A DNA stretch of 64,000 nucleotides, taken from positions 1 to 64,000 of the forward strand of contig CAYLHX010000003.1 of assembly GCA_964383675.1 (NCBI GenBank), in the 5' to 3' direction. The notes beneath the pieces are model-generated. The model worked only from the letters and a program-made list of their open reading frames with translations. It was not told the origin of the DNA and made no database searches. The position numbers and the translations under genes are program-made. Origin of the DNA: CAYLHX01 sp964383675 (GTDB taxonomy: Bacteria; Patescibacteriota; Gracilibacteria; UBA1369; LOWO2-01-FULL-3). Below, in pieces: positions 1-9,089 of the stretch. Positions within the stretch are counted from its first letter, which is position 1; every line of letters starts with the position of its first letter.

Positions 1-3000
1 TGAAATTGGATTGTCCAAAGCATTGGTCACCACTGCCAAAAGGTCGGACTTCACCTTGTCTTTAATCTGACTCAAAGAATAATTAGCAGGATTGGCGTTT
101 GCACCAAACACTTTATATGCTCCGGGCATCAGGGCAATTTGGTCGGCCAGTGCGGTTAAATCGGCCACCAGCTGTTCATAGTTATTTACCTCGAAAAGAT
201 TCGGGTAAACTATCTTTTGGGTCTTGCCCGGGAAATAATGTGGCTGAGGATTTGGAACATTCGGGTCTATGTTTGCCGGCGTACTTAAAGGATTGGGCTT
301 GGTTTGAAAAGCTACATACCGTGGATTATCGATCGGCATGCTGAAAGCCCCCATCGATTTCACCTGTTCACTGATCGTTTCGACCGTCGGCTCATTGTGC
401 AGAATTACCGTGGAAATCTTTTGATTGTTATAATTCTCCACCTCAACCTTTAACAAAATATCTCGATCGAATTGCGTCACCGCGGCCGGCAAAATATAAG
501 TGGAGTTATTTGAAAGCATCTTTCTGGCAATCTCCGCCAAATTTCCTGAAGGCAAAGCGTAACTTATGCTTGCCTCACTTCCCTGAGGATCGTAGTCATA
601 CCATTTTGTTTCATAAATACCATCCTGGCCGGGGTTGCCATTTTGCAGCTTCAAATCCCGCCACTGATAATCGCGAATGTTGTCTCCATCGTTGTCCTGG
701 CCGTCAAAGAGGCCGTAGCGATCGGTAAAATCTTTTAGTGTCACCGCGTCGCCGTCAACATTGTTCAAAACAATATCGGCGGCGGTAAGATCATCGATAT
801 CCAACCAAACTTCGTTCCCGGGTGCATCGGCCGGATCGCTACCCTCGTCATCATTATTGTCCGGGTGGTGAATGTTTTTCACATAATCACCCATTCTTTT
901 TAGCAATTGGCCATAAATATCCTGTTCGATATTGTAGTATCCTCCACCGCCAAAGAGACCGAGCACAATATCGGCAAAAGCCCCAAAGTCAGGATCTCGT
1001 TTGGTGTTGGGATCCAGTGGAAAAGCATATTGATTGGAGTTGTTATTCAACTCTTCAAAAGATGGCAGACCGGCAAAACAGCTGTCATAGTAAACCTCGT
1101 CGATATCTTCATATTCATAGGAATCGGGAATTTGGAAGATATTGTTATGATTCTCATAATCCGCGGCATCAGCGCTATTTTGGTTCTGATCGTTTTTGTT
1201 AACATCCTCGGGGAACATAAGTTGATCACCGACACCGGGAACAAACTGTTTCACCAGCGCCAGACTTCCAGCCGGATCAAACACCGGCAAAGTGGCCAGC
1301 ATGTAAAAACAACGATCGCTGTTTTTTGAAGCGGAATTGGCGTTACAACCGGCCGAAATGTCATATCCCTGATCTCCAAAGCCCCCGTTCATGGTGTCAT
1401 AAAGAGTAAACATTACACCGTCGGTGTCGCCATCCCAGGAAAAATCTTCCTGAAAATCATAATCTGCAGGAAAACCGATATTTGAAAGTAGAACAAAAAC
1501 CTCCGGTCCACCGTTTTTACCGGCCGGGTCACCATGGCCTACGCGGCCTTTGTCATCTACGGTAAATGTAAAATTTAAAGGCACATAGGTGCCGTTTCGA
1601 TAAACTTCAATGCCGATATTCCCCGATGCTCTGCTAATCTTACCCGAAGACAAGCTGTCCGCTCCCTCAAGAATAAGCGGGTACTCAAAATCCTCCAATG
1701 CCTCGGCGTTGTCATTGTTAACTTTGGTAATCACACTGTTTACGGCATCATAAGAGCCCTTAATAGCTTGATCAAAAGTGTTTAACGGCCCAATTTCTTT
1801 GCCGTTAACTTTAAAAATCACATCCCCCGCCTTTAAAGGACCATCCAAAAGATTCTTATAGTCGTCCCCCTTCTCTCCATCCGGGTTTTTTATAAAGGCC
1901 GGAACTCCAAAATTTAAATTGTCCTCGATAACCGCCCCGTAGCTCACTTTATTACTGGTTAAGGTCGAAGCTTCTTCCGGAGAGAGCAGGCGAGTGTTCA
2001 CGCCTACCGTGTTAAGGGGAATAGCCGTAGCCACATTATCCGATCTCAAGGCACGAGTCAGAATCGAATAATCACCATCTACAGCCAGAGGATTAAAATT
2101 CAGATCCTGATCAAAATAGTCCGACTTGGTGGAACCCAAAAACGGCGCGCACATTTTGGCACTTCCTTTGTTGGTGGCCTTATCGAAAAACTTAGCCTCA
2201 ATTCCGTTAACGAAAAATTTATTAAGCTCTTCATTGAAATAGTGAAATCTGAAAAGACTTTCTTTGGGCTCGGTTTTGTCATTGGTGTTGCCCAGAGCGA
2301 TATCAAATTCCGGCACGGGGTAATAATCCACCGGAAAAGGTCCACCGGTTAGTTGCACCTTGAAATCATCTTCAATATCTCCATCCTCATTCAAAAATCC
2401 TCCGGAGAGCGTGGCCTTTTGCAATAAAGGTAATGGCTCTTCGATCTCATAAGCTATTTCATTTACAGCCTTCTCCAAAGCATCATTTACATTTTTCAGA
2501 TAGGCCTTTGTATACTCATCTTTTACCGTGATCAACGAAGGTACGCTATCTATCGGTAAAGGATCTTCGGCATGCGGAGCAAAACGGTGAGTATTTTCAG
2601 CAAAATTATTTATCTGCGAAATCTGCTTAGTCAAAAGCTTGTAATAGGGGATCAAATAGGTGTCTATGATGTTTTTAGTGTAGATATCCGGAACTGTCGC
2701 CAAAGGATCGTCTCCCTCAATGGCGGCCAGAAACCCGGCGGATCCGGGATGGTTTTCATTAACAGGCAAGCCCGGATTTGCGGCATCAACCGAAGTTTCC
2801 TCCACTATACTTTGCAAAAGCTCCTGCGCCCAGAACTTGTTGTAGCGCATATAAGCCAAATCCTCCCATTTCTCCAGATATTTCAGATAGTATTTGTAAA
2901 CGTCACTGTTAATTGCTTCCTCTTCATGAATAAAATCCGCAAAGAACATTTTGCGGTCGAAGTTGGCAAACTCCGGCACGCCCTCATGATATAGGTGGTT

Positions 3001-3714
3001 CTTATCAAAAAACTCCGCTAACCGCATGCGGCCATCAATACCATTTTCCGGTGCCCGAATCACCCCGTGCCAAATATCAGCTTTTGGAAACTCTACCGTA
3101 TCATTAAGCTCAAAGGTCTGACTGCCGTCATTGTAAATATAAGATTTATTCTCAAAATCGGTATAGGGGAACATGCTGATAAACTTATTGCCGTTCTTGT
3201 TCACCACCGGCAAAGGCACATCTCCCACCAACACCACACCGCTCAGACGATTATTGTGCTGATCATCCCCATTGATATAAAGATTTTCCAGTGCATTCAC
3301 CAGATCATAAACAGTTTCCTGCTCTTTATCGAAAATAATGATTCGCACATCGGTGTACTCGTTGTTATCGCGAATGTCGTTGGCGTAGCGCAGAACTCGC
3401 CCTTCCAGATCGGTAACATCGATATTGGCCTCATTGAGCTGATTGCCATATTGATCCAGCAAACCTTCGTAGTAGCCGCCATCCGTGGCCAGCTCTTTAT
3501 CAACAATGATCGCAACCAAATCATAAACGGTCTCATATTCATTGGGCGGCTCGGCCGGCTCAACCTGATCGGCATATGCCGTTTGTGAAAAGAAACTCAC
3601 CGCGTAGGCCACATGTAGCGGCACCACTTGCGTGAAGGTCACAACAAAAACCAACATCCAACAGATGAAATTTTGCAGATTGATCTCAAGCTTTTTGCGT
3701 GGAATGAAGGGCAT
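1..3714 (-). CDS. Giant secreted protein, C-terminus cut by the window edge
   Basis: Reading the minus strand from the ATG at 3714 gives 1238 codons without a stop, running off the left edge. The N-terminus has a basic start (MPFIPRKKLE) and a hydrophobic stretch around residues 18-45 ending in AYA motifs, which looks like a signal peptide or anchor. A PDZ-like segment lies near residues 610-650 (LKAGDVIFKVNGKEIGP), and an Asp-rich DNDGDN stretch near residue 1010 resembles a calcium-binding loop. The protein is rich in Asn, Asp and Tyr, as expected of an extracellular protein. It lies downstream of two prepilin genes, so it may be a pilus-associated or surface protein, but I do not recognise the family. 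The open frame is certain; the function is not. Confidence 0.85.
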   Translation of the reverse strand, partial: MPFIPRKKLEINLQNFICWMLVFVVTFTQVVPLHVAYAVSFFSQTAYADQVEPAEPPNEYETVYDLVAIIVDKELATDGGYYEGLLDQYGNQLNEANIDVTDLEGRVLRYANDIRDNNEYTDVRIIIFDKEQETVYDLVNALENLYINGDDQHNNRLSGVVLVGDVPLPVVNKNGNKFISMFPYTDFENKSYIYNDGSQTFELNDTVEFPKADIWHGVIRAPENGIDGRMRLAEFFDKNHLYHEGVPEFANFDRKMFFADFIHEEEAINSDVYKYYLKYLEKWEDLAYMRYNKFWAQELLQSIVEETSVDAANPGLPVNENHPGSAGFLAAIEGDDPLATVPDIYTKNIIDTYLIPYYKLLTKQISQINNFAENTHRFAPHAEDPLPIDSVPSLITVKDEYTKAYLKNVNDALEKAVNEIAYEIEEPLPLLQKATLSGGFLNEDGDIEDDFKVQLTGGPFPVDYYPVPEFDIALGNTNDKTEPKESLFRFHYFNEELNKFFVNGIEAKFFDKATNKGSAKMCAPFLGSTKSDYFDQDLNFNPLAVDGDYSILTRALRSDNVATAIPLNTVGVNTRLLSPEEASTLTSNKVSYGAVIEDNLNFGVPAFIKNPDGEKGDDYKNLLDGPLKAGDVIFKVNGKEIGPLNTFDQAIKGSYDAVNSVITKVNNDNAEALEDFEYPLILEGADSLSSGKISRASGNIGIEVYRNGTYVPLNFTFTVDDKGRVGHGDPAGKNGGPEVFVLLSNIGFPADYDFQEDFSWDGDTDGVMFTLYDTMNGGFGDQGYDISAGCNANSASKNSDRCFYMLATLPVFDPAGSLALVKQFVPGVGDQLMFPEDVNKNDQNQNSADAADYENHNNIFQIPDSYEYEDIDEVYYDSCFAGLPSFEELNNNSNQYAFPLDPNTKRDPDFGAFADIVLGLFGGGGYYNIEQDIYGQLLKRMGDYVKNIHHPDNNDDEGSDPADAPGNEVWLDIDDLTAADIVLNNVDGDAVTLKDFTDRYGLFDGQDNDGDNIRDYQWRDLKLQNGNPGQDGIYETKWYDYDPQGSEASISYALPSGNLAEIARKMLSNNSTYILPAAVTQFDRDILLKVEVENYNNQKISTVILHNEPTVETISEQVKSMGAFSMPIDNPRYVAFQTKPNPLSTPANIDPNVPNPQPHYFPGKTQKIVYPNLFEVNNYEQLVADLTALADQIALMPGAYKVFGANANPANYSLSQIKDKVKSDLLAVVTNALDNPIS

Positions 3715-3739
3715 AAAGTATACAATACTCCAAGAGTAA

Positions 3740-3768
3740 AATATACCACACCGGCACCGCAAAAACAA
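3740..3768 (-). promoter_or_regulatory. Sigma-70-like promoter of the giant secreted protein
   Basis: On the minus strand TTGTTT (3763-3768) is followed after 17 nt by TATATT (3740-3745), about 25 nt before the ATG at 3714. Pattern match only. Confidence 0.45.
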
Positions 3769-3839
3769 TTAACCTAAGCCAAGAACAAGGTTTTTGGTTG
3801 ACAGAAGTTGTGGAGGTTTTAGAACTTAGGGGCTATTGG

Positions 3840-4409
3840 CTATTGATAGACGAGATTAACATAATATTGCCCGGAATCGTGAAGAGGTGCTGAACCGGTT
3901 AATACCTGCATTAAGTCCGGCTGAGTGATGTCAAAGTTGCCGTTTTCCTCGTTTTCAACAGAAGAAAAAACAGCGATAACATGGCCCATTTCCGGAAAAA
4001 AATCTACAAACCAAAACAAAGATAATATTGCGTATTGACCACTGCAAAGCTGAAGATTTTGGTCGCTCGGCTCCGGATCTTGTGGATAGTTTCCAGCAAA
4101 TTGCGGCAGATTTTCTTGTATGAAAAATCTATAAAAATCATTGTTAGTTCCCAGGCTGACATCAAGGCAATGCCAGCCAAAAGTGGTGGCATCTCCTCCG
4201 TCATTAACCCACGATGCCTGGTCAAGGGCATGCACTTGCAGCAAGTCGGTTATCTTTTTCACATCCTGCTGTCTTTGCTTATCTCGCGCTTGAGAAGGAT
4301 AATTGAGTCCGGTTGGAATTAAAATAACTGACAACACAACGATAATAGCAATAACTATCATCAGTTCAACTAGAGTAAAACCTCTCTGTTTTTTTAAGAT
4401 TTTTTTCAT
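3840..4409 (-). CDS. Type IV prepilin-like protein
   Basis: A 189-aa protein with a class III (prepilin peptidase) leader: basic MKKILKKQRG, then FTLVELMIVIAII, in which G/F is the expected cleavage and N-methylation site and the Glu at mature position 5 is present. The hydrophobic helix continues to about residue 32, followed by an amphipathic segment (QARDKQRQQDVKKITDLLQ) typical of pseudopilins and a globular C-terminal domain with a few Cys residues. It follows another prepilin on the same strand, with a terminator between them, and lies near the pilus assembly operon at 6.4-11 kb. It could be a major or minor pilin. Confidence 0.9.
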   Translation of the reverse strand: MKKILKKQRGFTLVELMIVIAIIVVLSVILIPTGLNYPSQARDKQRQQDVKKITDLLQVHALDQASWVNDGGDATTFGWHCLDVSLGTNNDFYRFFIQENLPQFAGNYPQDPEPSDQNLQLCSGQYAILSLFWFVDFFPEMGHVIAVFSSVENEENGNFDITQPDLMQVLTGSAPLHDSGQYYVNLVYQ

Positions 4410-4415
4410 ATAAAC

Positions 4416-4451
4416 AAAAACTCCCCTCCATTATATAACAGAGGGGAGTTT
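4416..4451 (-). terminator. Rho-independent terminator between the prepilin genes
   Basis: On the minus strand, an 11-bp stem (AAACTCCCCTC / GAGGGGAGTTT) with a 12-nt loop is followed by TTTTTGTTT. It should end transcription of the upstream prepilin (4471-5001), reducing expression of the second prepilin relative to the first. Confidence 0.75.
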
Positions 4452-4470
4452 GGTTGAAAGAAGAAATGTG

Positions 4471-5001
4471 TTAATGGATTAGGCTGAGGTAGCAAGGAAA
4501 AGCGGCATTGTCAGGATCTTCAGTTACAGTTGCTAGTAAGGCCGGTTCGGTATCAGCAGCGATATCCTCACATATGATATTACCGTTCTCTTCATTTTCA
4601 ACCCTTACGAACAATCCTCCAGTATAAGGTATACCATCGTCAAAATTTACAAAACCATAGCCATCACACCCTCCCTCGGCACCAGTAGCCACATTAGTGG
4701 CAGACGGATCGGTAGGATACACTCCACCAAAATCAGCAAGATTGTCAGCAATCACATCCGCTATTGTGTCATCAGCAGGATTTGCTTCCGCCAAACATCC
4801 TGAAACCGGTAAGTCATTTCCGGCCAAAAGCTCAGTGACCAAGAAATTCTGAATTTTCTGCACTGTTGCCAGTCTTTGCGCGTCACGACCACGCGAAGGA
4901 GCGTCAAGCAAGCTTGGCAAAAATGCTACCGCCAAAATACCGATAATGGCAATGACGATCAAAAGCTCAATTAATGTAAAACCTTTTTTTGTAAACTTCA
5001 T
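4471..5001 (-). CDS. Type IV prepilin (probable major pilin)
   Basis: A 176-aa protein starting MKFTKKGFTLIELLIVIAII: a short basic leader, G/F cleavage site, and Glu at mature position 5. The helix is followed by SRGRDAQRLATVQKIQNFL, as in class II secretion pseudopilins and type IVa pilins. The C-terminal domain contains several Cys residues (Cys near residues 44, 110, 145 and 171) that could form disulfides. It has its own promoter at 5028-5055 and a strong downstream terminator, fitting a highly expressed pilin subunit. The start codon sits at the base of a short hairpin in the leader. Confidence 0.9.
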   Translation of the reverse strand: MKFTKKGFTLIELLIVIAIIGILAVAFLPSLLDAPSRGRDAQRLATVQKIQNFLVTELLAGNDLPVSGCLAEANPADDTIADVIADNLADFGGVYPTDPSATNVATGAEGGCDGYGFVNFDDGIPYTGGLFVRVENEENGNIICEDIAADTEPALLATVTEDPDNAAFPCYLSLIH

Positions 5002-5055
5002 AGGTAGGGGTTATTAAACTACCTACTATTATAGTGGTCTCGAAACAAAACTCAA
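5001..5055 (-). promoter_or_regulatory. Promoter and start-codon hairpin of the prepilin gene
   Basis: On the minus strand TTGAGT (5050-5055), a 16-nt spacer and TATAAT (5028-5033) form a good promoter. The short leader contains the inverted repeat TAGGTAG (5019-5025 read on the minus strand) / CTACCTA (5001-5007), which ends exactly at the ATG, and no Shine-Dalgarno sequence is visible. The hairpin could modulate initiation; that is inference. Confidence 0.55.
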
Positions 5056-5462
5056 GTAAATTAAAATGAGTTTGATTGGGGTTTGTCAGGCGGGATCGAA
5101 TTAGTGGACGGGGGTGTGGAGGAAAACCTCTCCCCGGGGAGAACTTTTTTGTGGTAAGCCAAGATCGCAACCGGCCCGCGCCGCCCGCATTTCAACTTGA
5201 CGCAAAAAGTGTTTTTCAAAAAAACTTTCAAAAATTTGCTTAGAAAAGTTTTTCGATTTTTTCCGGCAAAATTTTCTGCTGCGAACATTTTTCTAGCTAT
5301 GTGATGGCTGCGATGGAGTCAGGTTGGGAAATTTTTGGAGGAGTCGTTTCTCGTTCAAATCGCGCCCTCGAAAATGTTGCAAAATAGCATTTGTAAGCCA
5401 TTCTTGGCTTGTCTTGCTTGGTTAGAAGTGAGATAATTGAGACGAATTTTAACCAAGAGCAA
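5056..5462. other. Long intergenic region without a convincing gene
   Basis: No supported gene. It holds a 14-bp perfect palindrome TCTCCCCGGGGAGA (5129-5142) followed on the plus strand by ACTTTTTT, which could act as a terminator. Its core with flanks (AAGTTCTCCCCGGGGA, minus strand) occurs again at 6034-6049 on the plus strand inside the HNH gene. An A/T-rich stretch follows at 5200-5300. A short open frame on the minus strand (5061-5288) ends with a Lys/Val/Leu/Pro/Gly/Glu string resembling one in the HNH protein, which suggests a degenerate fragment or dispersed repeat rather than a gene. Confidence 0.4.
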
Positions 5463-6353
5463 ATGATGAATCTACATAAAGAATTTGTACAATTAGGTAA
5501 GGAGAGAAATAAGCTTACATATAAATTATTGGCCCTTATTCCGGAAATCTATTCAAGCGGAATCTACAAAACCCATGCCGCCACGATTTACGAGTATACC
5601 GGGAAGTTCGGAGGCTTGAGTAAAGAAGTGGTGAAGAAAGTTTTAAGGAGTGAGAGGCATTTGGAAGATAAGCCAAGTTTGAAAGCGGCAGTACAAAAAC
5701 ACGGCATCCACAAAGTTTCAATGGTCGCGACTTTGGCAACTCCGGAAACTGAAAAGATTTGGGCTGAAAGAGTGGAGAATATGAGTAAGTCTGCCCTTCA
5801 GGTTTTAGTTAAGGAGGTGAGAAGTAAGGAACCTACAGCTTGTGCGCCAATTTGCAGGGCAGCGGAAGAGAAGATAAAAATTGAATTAACAGGCGAACTG
5901 ATGTTTGAATTTTTGAAATTGAAACAAGAATTTGAAAAAGAGAAGAAAGAAAAACTTTCTAATACCGAAACCATGCGCACCATTTTCCAAAAACTAAAAA
6001 CACCTCCGCAACAGAAAGCCAAAAAGCAGCAAAAAGTTCTCCCCGGGGAAACATTTTCCAAGCCGGCCAAGCGATACATTCCGGCACACCTAAAGAGAGC
6101 AACTCTCGCAAAAACGAACAAAAAGTGCGCCTATCCGAACTGCCAGAAACCATATGAAGTCATTCATCACCGTGAACGATTTGCCAAACACAAAAGCCAC
6201 GAATCCATCATCCCGCTTTGCAAAGAGCACCATGAGTTTGCGCATAATTCGCTGATAAAAAATGAGAGGCAGGCGGTCAAGGAATGGCTGCTGGAAGCGG
6301 AAAGAACCAGCATCAACTTCTACGATTTCCTTTGCCTCCAAGCTCGAAAATGA
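5463..6353 (+). CDS. HNH endonuclease-domain protein
   Basis: About 296 aa from the ATG at 5463 (a TTG at 5409 would add 18 residues). The N-terminal two-thirds is helical and charged; a Lys/Glu-rich segment near residues 160-190 leads to the HNH domain at the C-terminus: CAYPNCQ (zinc Cys pair), VIHHRERF (catalytic His), IPLCKEHHEFAH (second Cys pair/His). This arrangement is seen in stand-alone HNH proteins, often present in several copies in Patescibacteria. It interrupts the otherwise minus-strand pilus region. The substrate is unknown; no methylase or restriction partner is adjacent. Confidence 0.75.
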   Translation: MMNLHKEFVQLGKERNKLTYKLLALIPEIYSSGIYKTHAATIYEYTGKFGGLSKEVVKKVLRSERHLEDKPSLKAAVQKHGIHKVSMVATLATPETEKIWAERVENMSKSALQVLVKEVRSKEPTACAPICRAAEEKIKIELTGELMFEFLKLKQEFEKEKKEKLSNTETMRTIFQKLKTPPQQKAKKQQKVLPGETFSKPAKRYIPAHLKRATLAKTNKKCAYPNCQKPYEVIHHRERFAKHKSHESIIPLCKEHHEFAHNSLIKNERQAVKEWLLEAERTSINFYDFLCLQARK

Positions 6354-6407
6354 GGCCGCGTTTAAAACGGCCGCAACAATTAGAAGGGCTCCACAGGATT
6401 ACAACTC

Positions 6408-7649
6408 CTAAAGTACCCCGGCAATATTGGAAAGCTGCATCACCGGCAGCATTATGGCCGCGACAATTATACCAACCGCCAAGCCGACCACGATCAGCAC
6501 AACCGGTTCGATGATTTTTGCAATTCCCTGAACCGCCGAATCCACCTCCTCCTCATAGAAATTTGCCACCTTATCGCTAATAGCATCAAGTTGCGCGGTT
6601 TTTTCACCAACGTCAATCATGTTCACCAGCATCGGTGGAAAAAGATCGCTCTCGGTAATGTTTTCCGCCAGCGGCATACCTTGTTTAATATCCTCCACCG
6701 CCAGAAGCAACCTCCTGCGATATACTTCATTTCCAACCGTATTGGCCGAAATTTCCAGAGTGCGTACAATTGAAACATTACTGTCCAACAGGTTGCTTAG
6801 AAGACGCATGAATCTTGAAAGATACGCTTTTTTAAAAAGTTCACCAAAAATCGGAATACTGATTTTTATCTTATCAAGCATGTATTTTCCAGTGTCGGTT
6901 CTTCTGAAGAATATGAAAAAAGCCACCAAACTTCCCACTATAGCCAATAGCTTTATTTTCTCATTCAATAGAAAATCACTGGCCGCAATCACCCACTTGG
7001 TAATCACCGGAAGTTCCTGGGCATTTGCCGCGAACAGATCGGTTAACTGAGGGACAACATAGCCCAACATTCCTATCACCACTGCCGTTAAAAGTAGCAT
7101 TACCACAATAGGATAGGTCATTGCGCTTTTAATTTTGTGCCTAATGGTATAGGCCTTTTCAGCATCTTTGGCGATATTTGACATTACCTTACTCAACTGG
7201 CCCGATACCTCACCGGATTGCACCATGCCAATCTCCTTTTCATCGAAAACATCATTGAAATCCAGCATCGATTGGGACAAACTCCTACCACCCTCCACCG
7301 CGGCAGCCAAAGAGGAAAGTGTTACCTGTAATTTTGGGCTTCTTTCCTGCTGAACCGCAAGGGATCTCAGCGATTTAATCATCGGCACACCGGCATTCAA
7401 CATTACGGATAGAAGGTGAAAGAAGGTCGCTTTATCCTGAAGTCTCACCTTTGAAAAACCGGCCAAAGCCCTATTAATCTTCTCATACCAGTCGGACCTC
7501 TTTTTCTTGCCATCTTCCTTGGACAAAACAACGCCTTCCTTATCTTGTTGAATATTGATCACTACGTCGTCTCTCTTTTTTTTAGCGGTGGAGAGATTGT
7601 AAGATTCACTCCCCATAGTGGCAAAACCCTTTTTGATTTCTTCAGCCAT
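6408..7649 (-). CDS. pilC: Type IV pilus inner-membrane platform protein PilC
   Basis: A 413-aa protein with two type II secretion system F domains. The first covers roughly residues 75-200 and the second 285-405, each with a conserved Glu-rich turn (MVQSGEVSGQLSKVM and MIDVGEKTAQLDAIS) and hydrophobic segments (around 178-205, 225-248, 375-405). It is the platform that couples the cytoplasmic ATPase to pilin extrusion. An extra charged N-terminal segment of about 60 residues precedes the first domain. The ATG lies 1 nt after the ATPase stop, so translation is probably coupled. Confidence 0.9.
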   Translation of the reverse strand: MAEEIKKGFATMGSESYNLSTAKKKRDDVVINIQQDKEGVVLSKEDGKKKRSDWYEKINRALAGFSKVRLQDKATFFHLLSVMLNAGVPMIKSLRSLAVQQERSPKLQVTLSSLAAAVEGGRSLSQSMLDFNDVFDEKEIGMVQSGEVSGQLSKVMSNIAKDAEKAYTIRHKIKSAMTYPIVVMLLLTAVVIGMLGYVVPQLTDLFAANAQELPVITKWVIAASDFLLNEKIKLLAIVGSLVAFFIFFRRTDTGKYMLDKIKISIPIFGELFKKAYLSRFMRLLSNLLDSNVSIVRTLEISANTVGNEVYRRRLLLAVEDIKQGMPLAENITESDLFPPMLVNMIDVGEKTAQLDAISDKVANFYEEEVDSAVQGIAKIIEPVVLIVVGLAVGIIVAAIMLPVMQLSNIAGVL

Positions 7650-7650
7650 T

Positions 7651-9084
7651 TTATTCTGATTTACGTGCTACTCGATATACTTCTTCCAAAGTGGTTTTCC
7701 CTTCCAAAGCTTTAATGACACCGGCCTGCTCCAAAGTGATCATGCCATTTTCTTGAGCCGCTTTTTGCAAATCGATATTGGTGGCTCCTTCGGCAATCAG
7801 ACGCCTCATGGAATTATTCATTCTAAAAACTTCATACAAACCTAAACGCCCTTTATATCCGATGTTATTACATTGATCACAGCCCACGGCTTCATAAAAT
7901 TGCAGCCCCTGAGCCAGTTGCGGATCAACTTCACCCTCCACATGCAAATTATCCAAAGCCTTTTTAATCACCGCCAGCATTTCCTCACTGGTTTGCGCCG
8001 GTTTTTTACAATTGTCACAGATTTTTCGTACCAGACGTTGAGCGATAATCAGCTCAAGTGAAGAGGTGATCAGGTAGGGTTGAACCCCCATGTTGATCAG
8101 ACGAGTTAAAGACTCGATCGCGCTGTTGGTGTGCAGAGTTGAAAACACCAGATGACCTGTTAAAGATGCCTCAATAGCTGTGTCGGCCGTCTCCTTATCA
8201 CGGATCTCACCCACCATAATAATATCCGGATCCTGACGCAGAGCCGCTCTCATACCGGTGGCGAAATTGTAATCGATGGCATGGTGAACCTGACTTTGAT
8301 TTAAGCCATCCAATTGAATTTCCACCGGATCTTCAATTGTTAAAATGTTTACATCGGTTTTATTCAGTCTGGCTAAGCACGAGTAAAGTGTGGTTGTTTT
8401 ACCCGAACCGGTCGGACCGGTATTGATTATGATTCCATTGGGCAAAGTAAGCGCACCTTCCAGGTTTTTCAAGCTGATACCACTGATTCCCAGCTCGGGC
8501 AGATCGGGAATTTCGCGAGATTTATCTTGGATACGCATCACGATCTTTTCACCGTTCACGGTAGGCAAAGTAGAGACACGCAGATCCATTTCACGACCGT
8601 CTCTAGTAGTTACATCGGCACGACCATCTTGAGGAATACGCTGTTCATCGATTTTTAGATTGGACATGATTTTCACCCTGGAAACCACCGCCGGATGAAG
8701 ATTATTTGGGTATTCAACGATATGTCGTAGCACACCGTCCACGCGATAACGGATTCTGATGTGGTTTTCCAAAGGTTCAATATGGATATCGCTGGATCTT
8801 AAATCCAGAGCGTAACTGATTCCAATTAGTACCATTTGCGGAATATTGGCCGCCAAAATGGAGTCCTGGAGCTGTTTCAGTTTATCGTTTTCAGCTTTTT
8901 GGGGTGCGGCTTGCTGAGTAGGTTGCTGAACAGGCGGTTGTGCAGGCGGCTGTGGTGCCGGCTGTGATGCCGGCGAAACCGCTGGTGGCTGGGTAGCCTG
9001 CAGATTTTGACTAGGCATAGTTGTTTGAACCACCGGAGTGGTTTGAGTAACCTGAACTTGTTGTTGAGCTTGAGTGTTCTCCAC
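7651..9084 (-). CDS. pilB: Type IV pilus assembly/retraction ATPase (PilB/PilT-GspE family)
   Basis: A 477-aa secretion ATPase. Residues 1-65 are a Pro/Gln/Thr-rich low-complexity tail that replaces the usual PilB N1 domain. Then come the N2 domain, the Walker A (GPTGSGKTTTLY, about 218-229), Asp box, Walker B (IIMVGEIRD) and His box (GHLVFSTLHTNSA). A tetracysteine zinc motif (CDNC ... CDQC) near residues 358-405 is typical of PilB/GspE extension ATPases rather than PilT. It is the only such ATPase here, flanked by PilC and a PilO-like protein, so it is named pilB by context. Confidence 0.88.
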   Translation of the reverse strand: MENTQAQQQVQVTQTTPVVQTTMPSQNLQATQPPAVSPASQPAPQPPAQPPVQQPTQQAAPQKAENDKLKQLQDSILAANIPQMVLIGISYALDLRSSDIHIEPLENHIRIRYRVDGVLRHIVEYPNNLHPAVVSRVKIMSNLKIDEQRIPQDGRADVTTRDGREMDLRVSTLPTVNGEKIVMRIQDKSREIPDLPELGISGISLKNLEGALTLPNGIIINTGPTGSGKTTTLYSCLARLNKTDVNILTIEDPVEIQLDGLNQSQVHHAIDYNFATGMRAALRQDPDIIMVGEIRDKETADTAIEASLTGHLVFSTLHTNSAIESLTRLINMGVQPYLITSSLELIIAQRLVRKICDNCKKPAQTSEEMLAVIKKALDNLHVEGEVDPQLAQGLQFYEAVGCDQCNNIGYKGRLGLYEVFRMNNSMRRLIAEGATNIDLQKAAQENGMITLEQAGVIKALEGKTTLEEVYRVARKSE

Positions 9085-9089
9085 CTGAC

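Noticed and set aside
5061..5288. Small gene upstream of the HNH gene
   Set aside because: Its sequence passes through a palindrome and a strongly A/T-biased stretch, with no start signal; it looks like a remnant or repeat.
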